38,919 nt of DNA from Gammaproteobacteria bacterium. Lineage in GTDB: Bacteria; Pseudomonadota; Gammaproteobacteria; Acidiferrobacterales; Sulfurifustaceae. The notes below the pieces were generated by a model. It was given only the letters and a program-made list of their open reading frames with translations, searched no databases and was not told the origin of the DNA. The position numbers were made by a program, and so were the translations under genes. Positions 15,610-23,783 of this stretch are shown here, one piece after another. The DNA lies in assembly GCA_004298065.1 (NCBI GenBank), contig SCRL01000071.1, positions 1 to 38,919 of the forward strand, read 5' to 3'. Position 1 is the stretch's first letter, and every line of letters starts with the position of its first letter.

Positions 15610-16529
15610 AGCGTCACCTTCTCCTGGCGCAACGCCGCACCGATGGTGATGAGGCAACGCGCGCGCGCGACCAAATCGAAGTCGGCGCGCATGTCCATCA
15701 GTTGCGTCAGGTCCATGGTCGAAACGGTGACGTTCAGGTTGGCACGGAGATGCTCTTCAAGGCCCGGCACCGGCCGCAACATCGGCGTCAGTACGAGTCC
15801 CGCCACCGGCGGCTGGCGGAAATGGCTGTCGTAGTAATCGAGCGAGCGCTGCACTTCGAGCACGACGCGATCGAAATAGGCAGCCGGCTCGCTGCCGGAA
15901 AGCATGGTATCGAGGCCAAGGTCGAGACTGCGGCTCATGTAAAGCTCGCCCTGCCTGGTGACGGTCAGCAACCCGCTGCCCGCGAGAAAACTCAGCACCG
16001 CAACGCCGCGCGCGTCCTCGGGCAGCAGCATGGCGAGGTTGCGCTGGGTAAGCTCGGCAATATCGATGACCTCGAGATTGACGGCGGCGGCGTCCAGGAG
16101 ATCCACGCGCTTCTGGATCGCGGGCGAACGCGCAGCCACCACGTACATCGGCCGGGCACGTCCCGCGACACGCTCGCCCGGCACATCAAAGATGTCGAGC
16201 GTGGCGTCGTTAATGTGAAAGTCGATGAGGTCCTTGATGCGCCAACGCATCGCGGCGCGCAGCTCGTCGGTCGGGACGTCCGGCGCCTCGGTGAGCAGCA
16301 GCGAATAATCCGACGGGTCGAGCACGGTAGTGCATGGAGCGCGCTTGAGACCGTATTCGGCGGACAGCTTGGTCAGCGCTTTTTCCTGGCTCTCGCCTGC
16401 CGGCCAGGGATGGAAACCGAAGTGAGTCAGCAACGGCCGGCGGCCGTTCTTATGTTCGACACGCGCGATACATACACCATCGGCATGGATGCCGACGGCG
16501 GTCAGCCCCAATCGTGTCTTGCGTCCCAA
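15606..16529 (-). CDS. mshI: MSHA biogenesis protein MshI (PilM-like)
   Basis: Cytoplasmic actin-like-fold component that recruits the inner-membrane pilus complex. The 307-residue product shows the PilM-type pattern: an N-terminal beta hairpin (TAVGIHADGVCIARVEH), MRWRIKDLIDFH (about 107-118), a conserved DIFDVPG segment and SLDYYDSHFRQPP. No ATG fits the N-terminus: a TTG at 16529 is the simplest start, while an in-frame CTG at 16553, preceded by a GGTGGGTGA stretch, would add eight residues that look natural. It is the first gene of the mshI-N block. Confidence 0.85.
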   Translation of the reverse strand: MGRKTRLGLTAVGIHADGVCIARVEHKNGRRPLLTHFGFHPWPAGESQEKALTKLSAEYGLKRAPCTTVLDPSDYSLLLTEAPDVPTDELRAAMRWRIKDLIDFHINDATLDIFDVPGERVAGRARPMYVVAARSPAIQKRVDLLDAAAVNLEVIDIAELTQRNLAMLLPEDARGVAVLSFLAGSGLLTVTRQGELYMSRSLDLGLDTMLSGSEPAAYFDRVVLEVQRSLDYYDSHFRQPPVAGLVLTPMLRPVPGLEEHLRANLNVTVSTMDLTQLMDMRADFDLVARARCLITIGAALRQEKVTL

Positions 16530-16797
16530 CAGTGCATTCAGGGAAGAAAACAGGATTCACCCACCGGTTGGTTTGTTGGTTGCCAGCAAACTATAGAACT
16601 CTCTTATGCAAATTCTCATTCCACCAAACGATGCCGGCGTTTTTTGATGCTTGACATAAGATTCGTCCAATAACTAACTGTTGTCAATGGTTTTTCTGAG
16701 AGATTGACGTTTAAGGGAGATTTTAACCAAGCCTGACGGTCAGACAGCTCCACCGACAAACCCCGCTCCAAAATGAAAACCGAAAAAGGTCCCAAAG
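16530..16797. promoter_or_regulatory. Intergenic region upstream of mshI (likely promoter)
   Basis: This 268-bp gap is AT-richer than its flanks and precedes the mshI-N block. A perfect TTGACA lies on the minus strand at 16687-16682, but the bases 17-19 bp downstream are a poor -10. A TATAGT is present on the minus strand near 16591, without a good -35. The block may therefore have its own promoter, but I cannot place it reliably. No gene is seen in the gap. Confidence 0.4.
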
Positions 16798-18777
16798 TTA
16801 TGGTTTTCCAGGCCGCGCCTGACCGGGCTGAGGACCGAACGGGTCGGTGCGCACGAGCACGCTCCGCTGCATCTGTTCCATCTTCTTGTACAACGTCTGA
16901 GCCCCAGCCAAGTCACCTGTCCGCGCCCGCAACTGGGCGGTCAACTGGTAATACATAAAGACGTTCGGCTCGGGGGAATACCAGTAGGACACTCCGCCCT
17001 CCAGTACCTCGCGCGCCTCGGCGACTCGATTCTGTCCCAAAAGCATCTGGGCATAAGTCATGCGCGCCCAAAAAGCGCGCGGGTCGGTGCGCAACACGCG
17101 GCGATAGCTCTCGGCGGCGAGTTCCGGCCAGCTCGGTCCGGCCAAGGCCGGATTCTGCTGATAGAGCATTCCACGGATGTAATAGACCTGGACGCGCACC
17201 GGGTTGACCCGCTCGGCATCGGAAAGCATCGTCAGCGCCTCGCGGTACAGCGTCGTGCGCTGGACCCGCGCCGACGCCGGCAACGCCGGGATGGCCAGGC
17301 GCAGCATATCGGCATGAGTCACCAGCGTAAGGTCCGAGGTCGGCATGAATTGCCAGGCGCGATTAAGCGCCCGGCTGGCTTCAACCCAACGACCCTGTAT
17401 GGCGTGCTCGCGCCCTATAACCGTAAACCGGGCGGAAAGCCCCAGGCTGATGAAGTACAGCAGCGGGAGCAATAACACCAGCAACGTAATGGCGTAGTAG
17501 GCTCGCTGCCCGATGCGCCGCGCCGGTGCAAAGGCGATCGACGTAACCGGGCGATCCCCGTCACCCAGAAACTGGAGTCGCGCTAGCATGAGGCCGATGA
17601 TCAGCAGGATCGGCTGGATATAGAGATCGAAATCGAAAAAGGTATGGAACCCGATCGCGGCCAGACCGCCGAACAGGCCGGCGGCCTCGACGCGAACCGC
17701 GCCCGAAGTCGCGCGGTTGCGCAGCATGCGTATGAACAGCGCCACTACCGCGATCTCCACCGCGAGCAGCAGCAGCAGTCCCGGCAAACCAGTTTCGATC
17801 CAGATCTGGAGATAGTCGTTGTGAACGTAGAACCCCGCGCTCGAATCGGCGGGATGGCGGTACGGCGGCCACCACAGCCAGAATGTCCCGAGACCGACGC
17901 CGAGCCAGGGGAAGTCCAGCGCCATCTTCAGCGCCTGTCGCCAGATGAGGAAGCGGTCGTGGCCGGCGTACGTCGGATCGAATACCGAGCTCAGACGGCC
18001 GGCGAGCCAGCCCTGCAACAGCAGGTTCGCCGCGAGATAAGCCCCGAGAATAATCGCCGCCCAGACCGCCAACCGACGGCGCTCGACATGACGGTACGCC
18101 ACCGCCGCGAGCAAACCCGCGCCCAGAAACAGGCTCAGCAATACGCCGCGACTACCGGTCACGGCGATGGCCAGAAACAACACAAACAACGCGACACCGG
18201 TCACATGGCGCCACCTCCCGGACGACAGCAGAAAATAACTTGAGGTAGGGATAGCGATCAGGATGAGCATGGCGGCGTGGGAGTTGCGGCTCAGAAATGT
18301 CGAGCGTGGATCGCTGTTCAGAATCAACAGCTGATACAACGCCATACCTGCCAGCGACACGCCGATCAACAAAACGATACGCGAAGACCAGCGCCAGCTG
18401 CGTTCCGGCTCCGGGGTCAGCATCGCGAGCCAGAAAACAAACGCGAAGCTGCCCACCCACCAGAAATTCACCATGCTCACGTACGGCACGCGACTCCAGA
18501 GCAACCCGAGGGCAAGCCAGGCCCAGAACAAGGTTAACGTGAGCGTCAGTGCGCTACGCGGTAAATATATCTCTTCGCCATAGGCACGCCAGAGCACCGC
18601 CAGTGTCAGCAGACAAAGCAGGGCCAGCGAAACGGCGAAATACTCGATGTACGTGCCATTGAAAAACAGCGACGCAACCAGCGCCCCGGCGAGCAACAGC
18701 GCAAACCGCACGGGGTAAGCCGTGGGCACGAATGGGACTCGTGCATAAGAGAGAAAGAGCGCGATCGGCGACGCCAT
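16798..18777 (-). CDS. O-antigen-ligase/PglL-like membrane protein with TPR domain (copy 2)
   Basis: Member of the WaaL/PglL/Wzy_C superfamily, which transfers lipid-linked glycans to acceptors on the periplasmic side. The 659-residue protein has about ten hydrophobic helices, a large periplasmic loop with LIWRQAL (Arg280) and the motif HNDYLQIWIETGLPG (His319), where a conserved His is needed in known ligases, and Arg210 in TGSRG. After the last helix (about 425-448) is a soluble tail (about 450-640) of TPR-like repeats. It starts 3 bp after its paralogue (18781-20790). Located directly after two pilin genes, it is a candidate pilin O-oligosaccharyltransferase; a role in polysaccharide assembly is possible. 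Confidence 0.8.
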   Translation of the reverse strand: MASPIALFLSYARVPFVPTAYPVRFALLLAGALVASLFFNGTYIEYFAVSLALLCLLTLAVLWRAYGEEIYLPRSALTLTLTLFWAWLALGLLWSRVPYVSMVNFWWVGSFAFVFWLAMLTPEPERSWRWSSRIVLLIGVSLAGMALYQLLILNSDPRSTFLSRNSHAAMLILIAIPTSSYFLLSSGRWRHVTGVALFVLFLAIAVTGSRGVLLSLFLGAGLLAAVAYRHVERRRLAVWAAIILGAYLAANLLLQGWLAGRLSSVFDPTYAGHDRFLIWRQALKMALDFPWLGVGLGTFWLWWPPYRHPADSSAGFYVHNDYLQIWIETGLPGLLLLLAVEIAVVALFIRMLRNRATSGAVRVEAAGLFGGLAAIGFHTFFDFDLYIQPILLIIGLMLARLQFLGDGDRPVTSIAFAPARRIGQRAYYAITLLVLLLPLLYFISLGLSARFTVIGREHAIQGRWVEASRALNRAWQFMPTSDLTLVTHADMLRLAIPALPASARVQRTTLYREALTMLSDAERVNPVRVQVYYIRGMLYQQNPALAGPSWPELAAESYRRVLRTDPRAFWARMTYAQMLLGQNRVAEAREVLEGGVSYWYSPEPNVFMYYQLTAQLRARTGDLAGAQTLYKKMEQMQRSVLVRTDPFGPQPGQARPGKP

Positions 18778-18780
18778 GGG

Positions 18781-20790
18781 TTATCTCGATTTCACTGGCA
18801 CGCCGTCAATATCGTTTTCCGCGGGCGCCAGCAACGAAGGGCGTTCTTTCGGCCGGAAACTGTCCGTTTCCCCACGGTGCGCCTGATAGGCGGCCAGACG
18901 CTTCCTGAGCACCTCGGCCCCGCGGATATCGCCGGTGCGCTCTCGCAATTCCGCGGTCAACAGCAAATAGGGCGCGACTTTAGGGTCTTCTGCATAGCCG
19001 TAGGCCGCGCCACCATCCAGAATCCGCAACGCGCGCGACATGTCGCCCTGCGAGAGAACGAATCGGCCATACAGGTAGCGTGCGGGGTAAAACCGGGGAT
19101 TGCGCTCGAGCGTGGTCCGGTAGGCCTGCTCGACCTTGTCGCGCCATTGCGCACCGGTGAGCTCAGGCTGGCTGCGGTACAGTTCCGCGCGTACGAGGTA
19201 TGTGCTTGGACGCAGCGGATTGAGCCGCTCGGCCCGGGTCAGCAATTGATCGGCGCTTTCGAACAATGTCGAGCGCGACCGCGGGTCCAATCCGGGATTC
19301 CGGTCGAGGATATGCCGGCGCAAATCGGCGCGCGCGATCAATACGCTGTCGGAATCCGGCCGCAGACGCATGGCGCGCGTCAACTCCGCATCCGCCTCGT
19401 CCAGTTGCCCCTGCGCGGCTAGTTCCACGCCCCGCTCCATATACCGGCTCGACAGTCCGACGCTCACGAAATAAACGAGCGGCAACAACGCCGTTCCCGC
19501 AAGAATGACGCGCAATCCCTGGCTGCTGAAATAGCGCGCCGGACGGATGATCCACACGCCGCTGCCGGGCGTGGTCGCCAGAAACTGGATGCGCGCCAAC
19601 ATCAGGCCGTACACGATCAGGATGGGGGCAATGTAGAACGGGAATTCGATCAACGCGTGCGCGGCGATGGCCGCTACCCCGGCAAACAGGCCGGTCGCTT
19701 CGACACGGCTTTCAAGGGGAATCGCCTTGTGTCGAAGGAGGCGCACGATCAGCCAGGCAACCGATACCAACACCGCAAGGAACAGAAGCAGGCCCGGAAG
19801 ACCGGCCTCTATCCAGAGCTGCAGATAATCGTTGTGCGCGAAATAACCGGCGCTGCCGTCGTCTGGATGGCGGTAGGGCGCCCACACCAGGGGATACAAA
19901 CCTATTCCCGCTCCCCACCACGGAGATTGCCATAACAGCTCCCACGATTGCCGCCAGATGAGCCAGCGCTCGCCGCCCGCGCCCGCTGGATCGGCCAGCG
20001 TGCCGATCCGCGCCGTCAGATCGCCCTGCAACGTCAGCTCGGCCCCGGCATAGGCAAAAAACACTGTCGCCAGCACCGTCGCGATCGCCCGCGTCGGAAC
20101 GCGACGAAGCGTCCCGCTCACCAACAGGCCCAGACCCAGCAACAGGGTCAGGATCGCCCCGCGGCTGCGCGTGAGCATGGTTCCGTACACCAGCAAAAAA
20201 AACGCCGCCGCGAGCGCCACGGACAGATAACGCGATCGCTCGCCGGGAAGAGCATACATCAGCAAATAGCCGGCCGTCGGCAACGCGACGAGATTGAGCA
20301 TTGCGGCGTGCATGTTGATATCGAGAAACAGCGACCGGGGCGGCTGGTTCAAGACAAACGCCTGATAGACACCGTGCAACACCAGGCCAAGCGTCGCCAG
20401 CAGAATGAGGACGGAGACGGCGGACCACGTCAGCGGCGCACGCTCCCCTGTCTGGAGAGCCATTACCAGAAAGGCCAGGGGCAGAATGCTCTGCCACCAG
20501 AATCCCATGGTCGTCCCGATGTAGGCGACGGGATTCCACGTCAGCGTCGCCGCAAGCCAGCCCCAGTAAAGCAGCATCGTGACCGACAGGCTCGTCCGGG
20601 GCAGCTTCAGCCCGGCCGGGCTGCTCCACCACAGGACGCACGCCAGGGCCATCGTTAGCAGGCCGAGAGAGAAGCCGAGTACATCGAGATTCGTGCCGTT
20701 GAAAAACAGGGCGGCCGCGTAGGCCGAAACCACGGCAAACGACACGATCCCCTCGCGCCAACGGGTGCGGAAAAAGACAAAGGGTGGCAT
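18781..20790 (-). CDS. O-antigen-ligase/PglL-like membrane protein with TPR domain (copy 1)
   Basis: Paralogue of the next gene with the same architecture: about ten helices, then a soluble tail of TPR-like repeats (about 475-640). The key residues fall at the same numbers: Arg210 (TRSRG), Arg280 (LIWRQSW) and His319 in HNDYLQLWIEAGLPG. The start at the ATG 20790 gives 669 residues and begins like its partner; longer starts add sequence without resemblance. It lies about 110 bp after the second pilin gene, on the same strand. Its tail is Lys/Glu-rich at the end (FRPKERPSLL). The acceptor is unknown; the pilin next door is the obvious candidate. Confidence 0.8.
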   Translation of the reverse strand: MPPFVFFRTRWREGIVSFAVVSAYAAALFFNGTNLDVLGFSLGLLTMALACVLWWSSPAGLKLPRTSLSVTMLLYWGWLAATLTWNPVAYIGTTMGFWWQSILPLAFLVMALQTGERAPLTWSAVSVLILLATLGLVLHGVYQAFVLNQPPRSLFLDINMHAAMLNLVALPTAGYLLMYALPGERSRYLSVALAAAFFLLVYGTMLTRSRGAILTLLLGLGLLVSGTLRRVPTRAIATVLATVFFAYAGAELTLQGDLTARIGTLADPAGAGGERWLIWRQSWELLWQSPWWGAGIGLYPLVWAPYRHPDDGSAGYFAHNDYLQLWIEAGLPGLLLFLAVLVSVAWLIVRLLRHKAIPLESRVEATGLFAGVAAIAAHALIEFPFYIAPILIVYGLMLARIQFLATTPGSGVWIIRPARYFSSQGLRVILAGTALLPLVYFVSVGLSSRYMERGVELAAQGQLDEADAELTRAMRLRPDSDSVLIARADLRRHILDRNPGLDPRSRSTLFESADQLLTRAERLNPLRPSTYLVRAELYRSQPELTGAQWRDKVEQAYRTTLERNPRFYPARYLYGRFVLSQGDMSRALRILDGGAAYGYAEDPKVAPYLLLTAELRERTGDIRGAEVLRKRLAAYQAHRGETDSFRPKERPSLLAPAENDIDGVPVKSR

Positions 20791-20901
20791 CAGGCGTACA
20801 GAGAGAATAGCGCGCGGGAGGTGTGTCGGATGGTCAAAACAAGAAGAGGTGAGCACCCCGCCAGGTACCCACCCCTTCCGGGACAATCTTTGGTGCGGAC
20901 G

Positions 20902-21342
20902 CTAGCAGCCCGACTGGGCGTCAGTCGACACCAACGCGGCGGTCGAGCCGTTGGCCACCGAATAGGTCACGTGGCAACCGGTACGCAGAGTGAATTTTGC
21001 CCCTGGATTGACTCCCGCGCCACCGGCGATCACGGAATAGGTAAACCCCGAGTAATCCGTAAGCGCGCTGGCAATCGAGCTTGCTGTGGGATAGCCGTCG
21101 TTCATGACAATATTCACACCTTCCACAGTTACCGAACCATTAGAACTCAGGTTCTTGGCAAGCTGCGTGGCGTGAGTGATGGCGGCGGTACTGCGCAGAC
21201 TCCCGGCGATGCCGTTAATGGCCGAGAGACGCGCGTCGGTGGACAAATCCGAGAACCGCGGCAGCGCGGCCGCGGCCAGGATACCAAGAATGACGATAAC
21301 AATAACCAGCTCGATAAGGGTGAAGCCGGCATGGTTTTTCAT
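20902..21342 (-). CDS. mshA: Type IV (MSHA-like) major pilin, copy 2
   Basis: Prepilin of 146 residues. The leader MKNHAG is followed by the cleavage site G/F and the classic N-methylated helix [18 protein letters not shown] with Glu5 of the mature protein. Two Cys (in TGCHVTYS and the terminal SGC) can form the C-terminal disulfide loop. The start was chosen because AGGA lies 8 bp upstream. It is about three quarters identical to the neighbouring pilin, so the two arose by tandem duplication. Its Ser/Thr/Asn-rich C-terminal half could carry O-glycans. Confidence 0.92.
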   Translation of the reverse strand: MKNHAGFTLIELVIVIVILGILAAAALPRFSDLSTDARLSAINGIAGSLRSTAAITHATQLAKNLSSNGSVTVEGVNIVMNDGYPTASSIASALTDYSGFTYSVIAGGAGVNPGAKFTLRTGCHVTYSVANGSTAALVSTDAQSGC

Positions 21343-21410
21343 TGATGCGATCCTCATTTTTGAACAGTTTGGACAGACCAATTTTTCTCGCAACACAATC
21401 CCATGCCTCG

Positions 21411-21854
21411 TCAGCAACCTGACTGCGCGTCGGTTGAGACTGAAGCCGCAGTCGACCCGTTGGCCACCGAGTAGGTTACGTGACAACTCGAGCGCAACGT
21501 GAATTTCGCTGCCGGGTTGACGCCGGCACCACCGGGAACGACGGAGAAGGTAAAACCGGAATAATCCGTGAGCACGCTGGCAATAGAGCTCGCCGTGGGA
21601 TAACCGTCGTTCATGTTGATGACGGTGCCATCGAGGGATACGTTGCCATTGGAGCTGAGTCCTCTGGCAAGCTGGGTTGCGCGCGCGATGGCCGCGCCGC
21701 TGCGCAGACCGCCGGCGACACCGCTGAGCGCGGCGAGACGCGCGTCGACCGAAAGATCGACGAACCTCGGCAGGGCGGTAGCGGCGAGGATGCCCAAGAT
21801 GACGATAACGATAACCAGTTCAATAAGAGTAAAACCCGTTTGACGCTTATTCAT
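21411..21854 (-). CDS. mshA: Type IV (MSHA-like) major pilin, copy 1
   Basis: Prepilin of 147 residues: leader MNKRQTG, cleavage before Phe, and [18 protein letters not shown] with mature Glu5. Two Cys (SSCHVTYS and the final SGC) match those of the adjacent copy. The segment [11 protein letters not shown] and the C-terminal 40 residues are almost identical between copies, while the central region (about 40-75) varies most. The gene lies 43 bp after the minor prepilin and 68 bp before copy 2, all in one direction, so co-transcription is likely. Confidence 0.93.
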   Translation of the reverse strand: MNKRQTGFTLIELVIVIVILGILAATALPRFVDLSVDARLAALSGVAGGLRSGAAIARATQLARGLSSNGNVSLDGTVINMNDGYPTASSIASVLTDYSGFTFSVVPGGAGVNPAAKFTLRSSCHVTYSVANGSTAASVSTDAQSGC

Positions 21855-21897
21855 TTTCAATCTGTCTCCGCAATAACCTGCTACCAAATCCGTTCCC

Positions 21898-22482
21898 CTA
21901 TTTTATCCACCGATAGGATTCGAGCGGCGCAAGCCGTAACCCCTCGATTACATCTGCCCCCGCATCATAAACACCGTTCCCATTTTTATCACTATAAACG
22001 ATACGGATTGCGAACCGGGCTCGGGTCGGATCCGGCATTCCCCCCGAAAAATAGCCCGAATTGTTCACCAAATACACCAGATTCCGATTCCCGGTATCGA
22101 AATACCAGTTACCGCGCTCCAGCAGCGCCGGATCCATGCTGCTGTCGAGCTCGCCCAGATAGTTCGCGGGCACTTCCGCGAGCAGATTCATGGGGTTACT
22201 GCTTTCCAGGGTGGCCAGGCTGGCCGGACCCTGACGCACGAATGTTTCTGCAACTTTTATTCCAAGAGCGCTACGAAGCGAGCCCACCACCGATTCCATG
22301 ACAACCCGCTCGGCATCCACTTGCAAAGCCAACAGTCGCTGGATCGCAAGTATCATCAGAATGGAAATGATGATGATCACTACCAGGAGCTCGAATAAGG
22401 AAAATCCCCCCTCCTTTATCTCCCCCGTACGATTCGGGTTGCAATGACTCACAGCCACTGCAACAGCATGTTGGCTAATCAT
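21898..22482 (-). CDS. Minor prepilin (MshB/GspG-like)
   Basis: Prepilin-like protein of 194 residues. The N-terminal helix [22 protein letters not shown] has a G/F processing site and Glu at mature position 5. The mature domain ends with [28 protein letters not shown], which resembles the calcium-binding loop of GspG-type pseudopilins. The leader of 26 residues is long; an in-frame GTG at 22452 would shorten it to 16. In Vibrio MSHA loci the gene before mshA is mshB, and this is the best name, though identity is positional. Confidence 0.8.
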   Translation of the reverse strand: MISQHAVAVAVSHCNPNRTGEIKEGGFSLFELLVVIIIISILMILAIQRLLALQVDAERVVMESVVGSLRSALGIKVAETFVRQGPASLATLESSNPMNLLAEVPANYLGELDSSMDPALLERGNWYFDTGNRNLVYLVNNSGYFSGGMPDPTRARFAIRIVYSDKNGNGVYDAGADVIEGLRLAPLESYRWIK

Positions 22483-22498
22483 AATAAACGATTATCGT

Positions 22499-22527
22499 AC
22501 AATAGGTTACTGAATTAAATTTGTCTA
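22499..22527 (-). promoter_or_regulatory. Candidate sigma-70 promoter of the pilin genes
   Basis: On the minus strand TAGACA (22527-22522) and TATTGT (22504-22499) are spaced by 17 bp (five and four of six consensus positions). The region between mshG and the minor prepilin is AT-rich. Transcription would begin about 10 bp before the annotated ATG at 22482, leaving no room for a ribosome site, which supports a later translation start such as GTG 22452. Confidence 0.45.
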
Positions 22528-22554
22528 GTTTATGAAAAATCTCATGCAAAACAT

Positions 22555-23778
22555 TTATTTCCGTACCGCCTGGACGATATCCCACATCGGCAGAAATACA
22601 CCCAACGCCAAGATAAGCACCAAAATACCCATGAAAACAATCAAGATTGGCTGAATGGCCGTGCTCAGGTTCTTGATGTCGTAGTCCACTTCGCGATCGT
22701 AATACTCGGCCACGTTCATCATCAGGATGTCCACCGCGCCGCTCTCCTCGCCCACGTTGATCATCTGGATCACGAGAGGAGGAAACATGCCGGTGGCCTG
22801 GGCGGTACGGCCGATGGTCTCACCGCGTTCTATACCGTCGCGCATTTGCAGAATGCGCTCGCTGATGTAGTCATTGTCCACCGCGCGGCTCACTACGGTC
22901 ATTCCCGCCACAAGGGGGACACCGGCCTTGATGATCACCGCCAAGGCGCGGGTGAAACGACTCAGTGTGGCTTTGTAAATGATTTTGCCGGCTACGGGCA
23001 GCTTGAGTTTAAGGCGGTGCCAGCGGTAACGACCATCGGCCGTCCGCACGTAGTTGCGCACGACAAATATCGTCGCCGCCAATGCACCAAGTATGTAAGG
23101 CCAGTAGGCGACCGTGAATTTGGAAGTGGCGATCAGGATGCGGGTGGGTAACGGCAGCTGGATACGGAAGCTCGCGAAGACCTTGATAAACGCCGGGATG
23201 ACGAAGATGTTGATGATAAACAGCGCGATCACCATCGCCACGATTACGATGATGGGGTAGCGCAAGGCCGACTTGACGCGGTCGCGCGTATCTTTTTCGC
23301 GTTCGAGATAACCCGCAAGCTGCAGGAATACCTCCTCCAGGCTGCCCGTCGTTTCGCCCACCTGCACCATGCTGACAAACAACGGCGGGAATACCTCCGG
23401 ATGACGCTTGAGGGAGGTGGACAATTCGAGGCCGGTGTCGAGACTCTCACCGATCGAAGCCAGTACTCTGATAAAAGCGGGGTTCTGGGTCGACTCGCGC
23501 AGACCGCGGAGCGCCTGCATGATCGGCACGCCCGCTTTAAGGAGCGTGTACATCTGGCGGCTAAATAGAATCAGGTCAACCAACTCGACCTTGCCGCCGC
23601 GGAAGCGCCCCCGCAGCGCCGCCAGTACGTCCGCTCGCGCCTGCGTCAGGCTGATATCGATCGGGACGATACCGCTGTTGAACAATTGGGTGGCGACCAC
23701 ATCGGCGGTCGCTGCCTCGATCTGTCCCTTGACCGATTCACCCCGCTGGTTGCGTCCGCGGTACTGATAAACCGGCAC
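22555..23778 (-). CDS. mshG: MSHA inner-membrane platform protein MshG (GspF family)
   Basis: Polytopic platform that couples the ATPase to pilin extraction. The 407-residue protein has the duplicated GspF domain: two cytoplasmic helical domains (about 70-165 and 270-370) separated by transmembrane helices near 170-190 and 220-240, and a final helix (about 375-400). Motifs FSRQMYTLLKAGVP and FTRALAVIIKAGVP mark the two halves, each followed by VGE(T/E). It starts 5 bp after the mshE stop, and the two genes act together. Confidence 0.95.
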   Translation of the reverse strand: MPVYQYRGRNQRGESVKGQIEAATADVVATQLFNSGIVPIDISLTQARADVLAALRGRFRGGKVELVDLILFSRQMYTLLKAGVPIMQALRGLRESTQNPAFIRVLASIGESLDTGLELSTSLKRHPEVFPPLFVSMVQVGETTGSLEEVFLQLAGYLEREKDTRDRVKSALRYPIIVIVAMVIALFIINIFVIPAFIKVFASFRIQLPLPTRILIATSKFTVAYWPYILGALAATIFVVRNYVRTADGRYRWHRLKLKLPVAGKIIYKATLSRFTRALAVIIKAGVPLVAGMTVVSRAVDNDYISERILQMRDGIERGETIGRTAQATGMFPPLVIQMINVGEESGAVDILMMNVAEYYDREVDYDIKNLSTAIQPILIVFMGILVLILALGVFLPMWDIVQAVRK

Positions 23779-23783
23779 CGGAG

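Noticed and set aside
16540-16700. Sigma-54 promoter upstream of mshI
   Set aside because: A TGG...TTGCA pattern exists on the minus strand, but GG and GC are separated by 11 rather than 10 bases, so it does not fit the -24/-12 rule.
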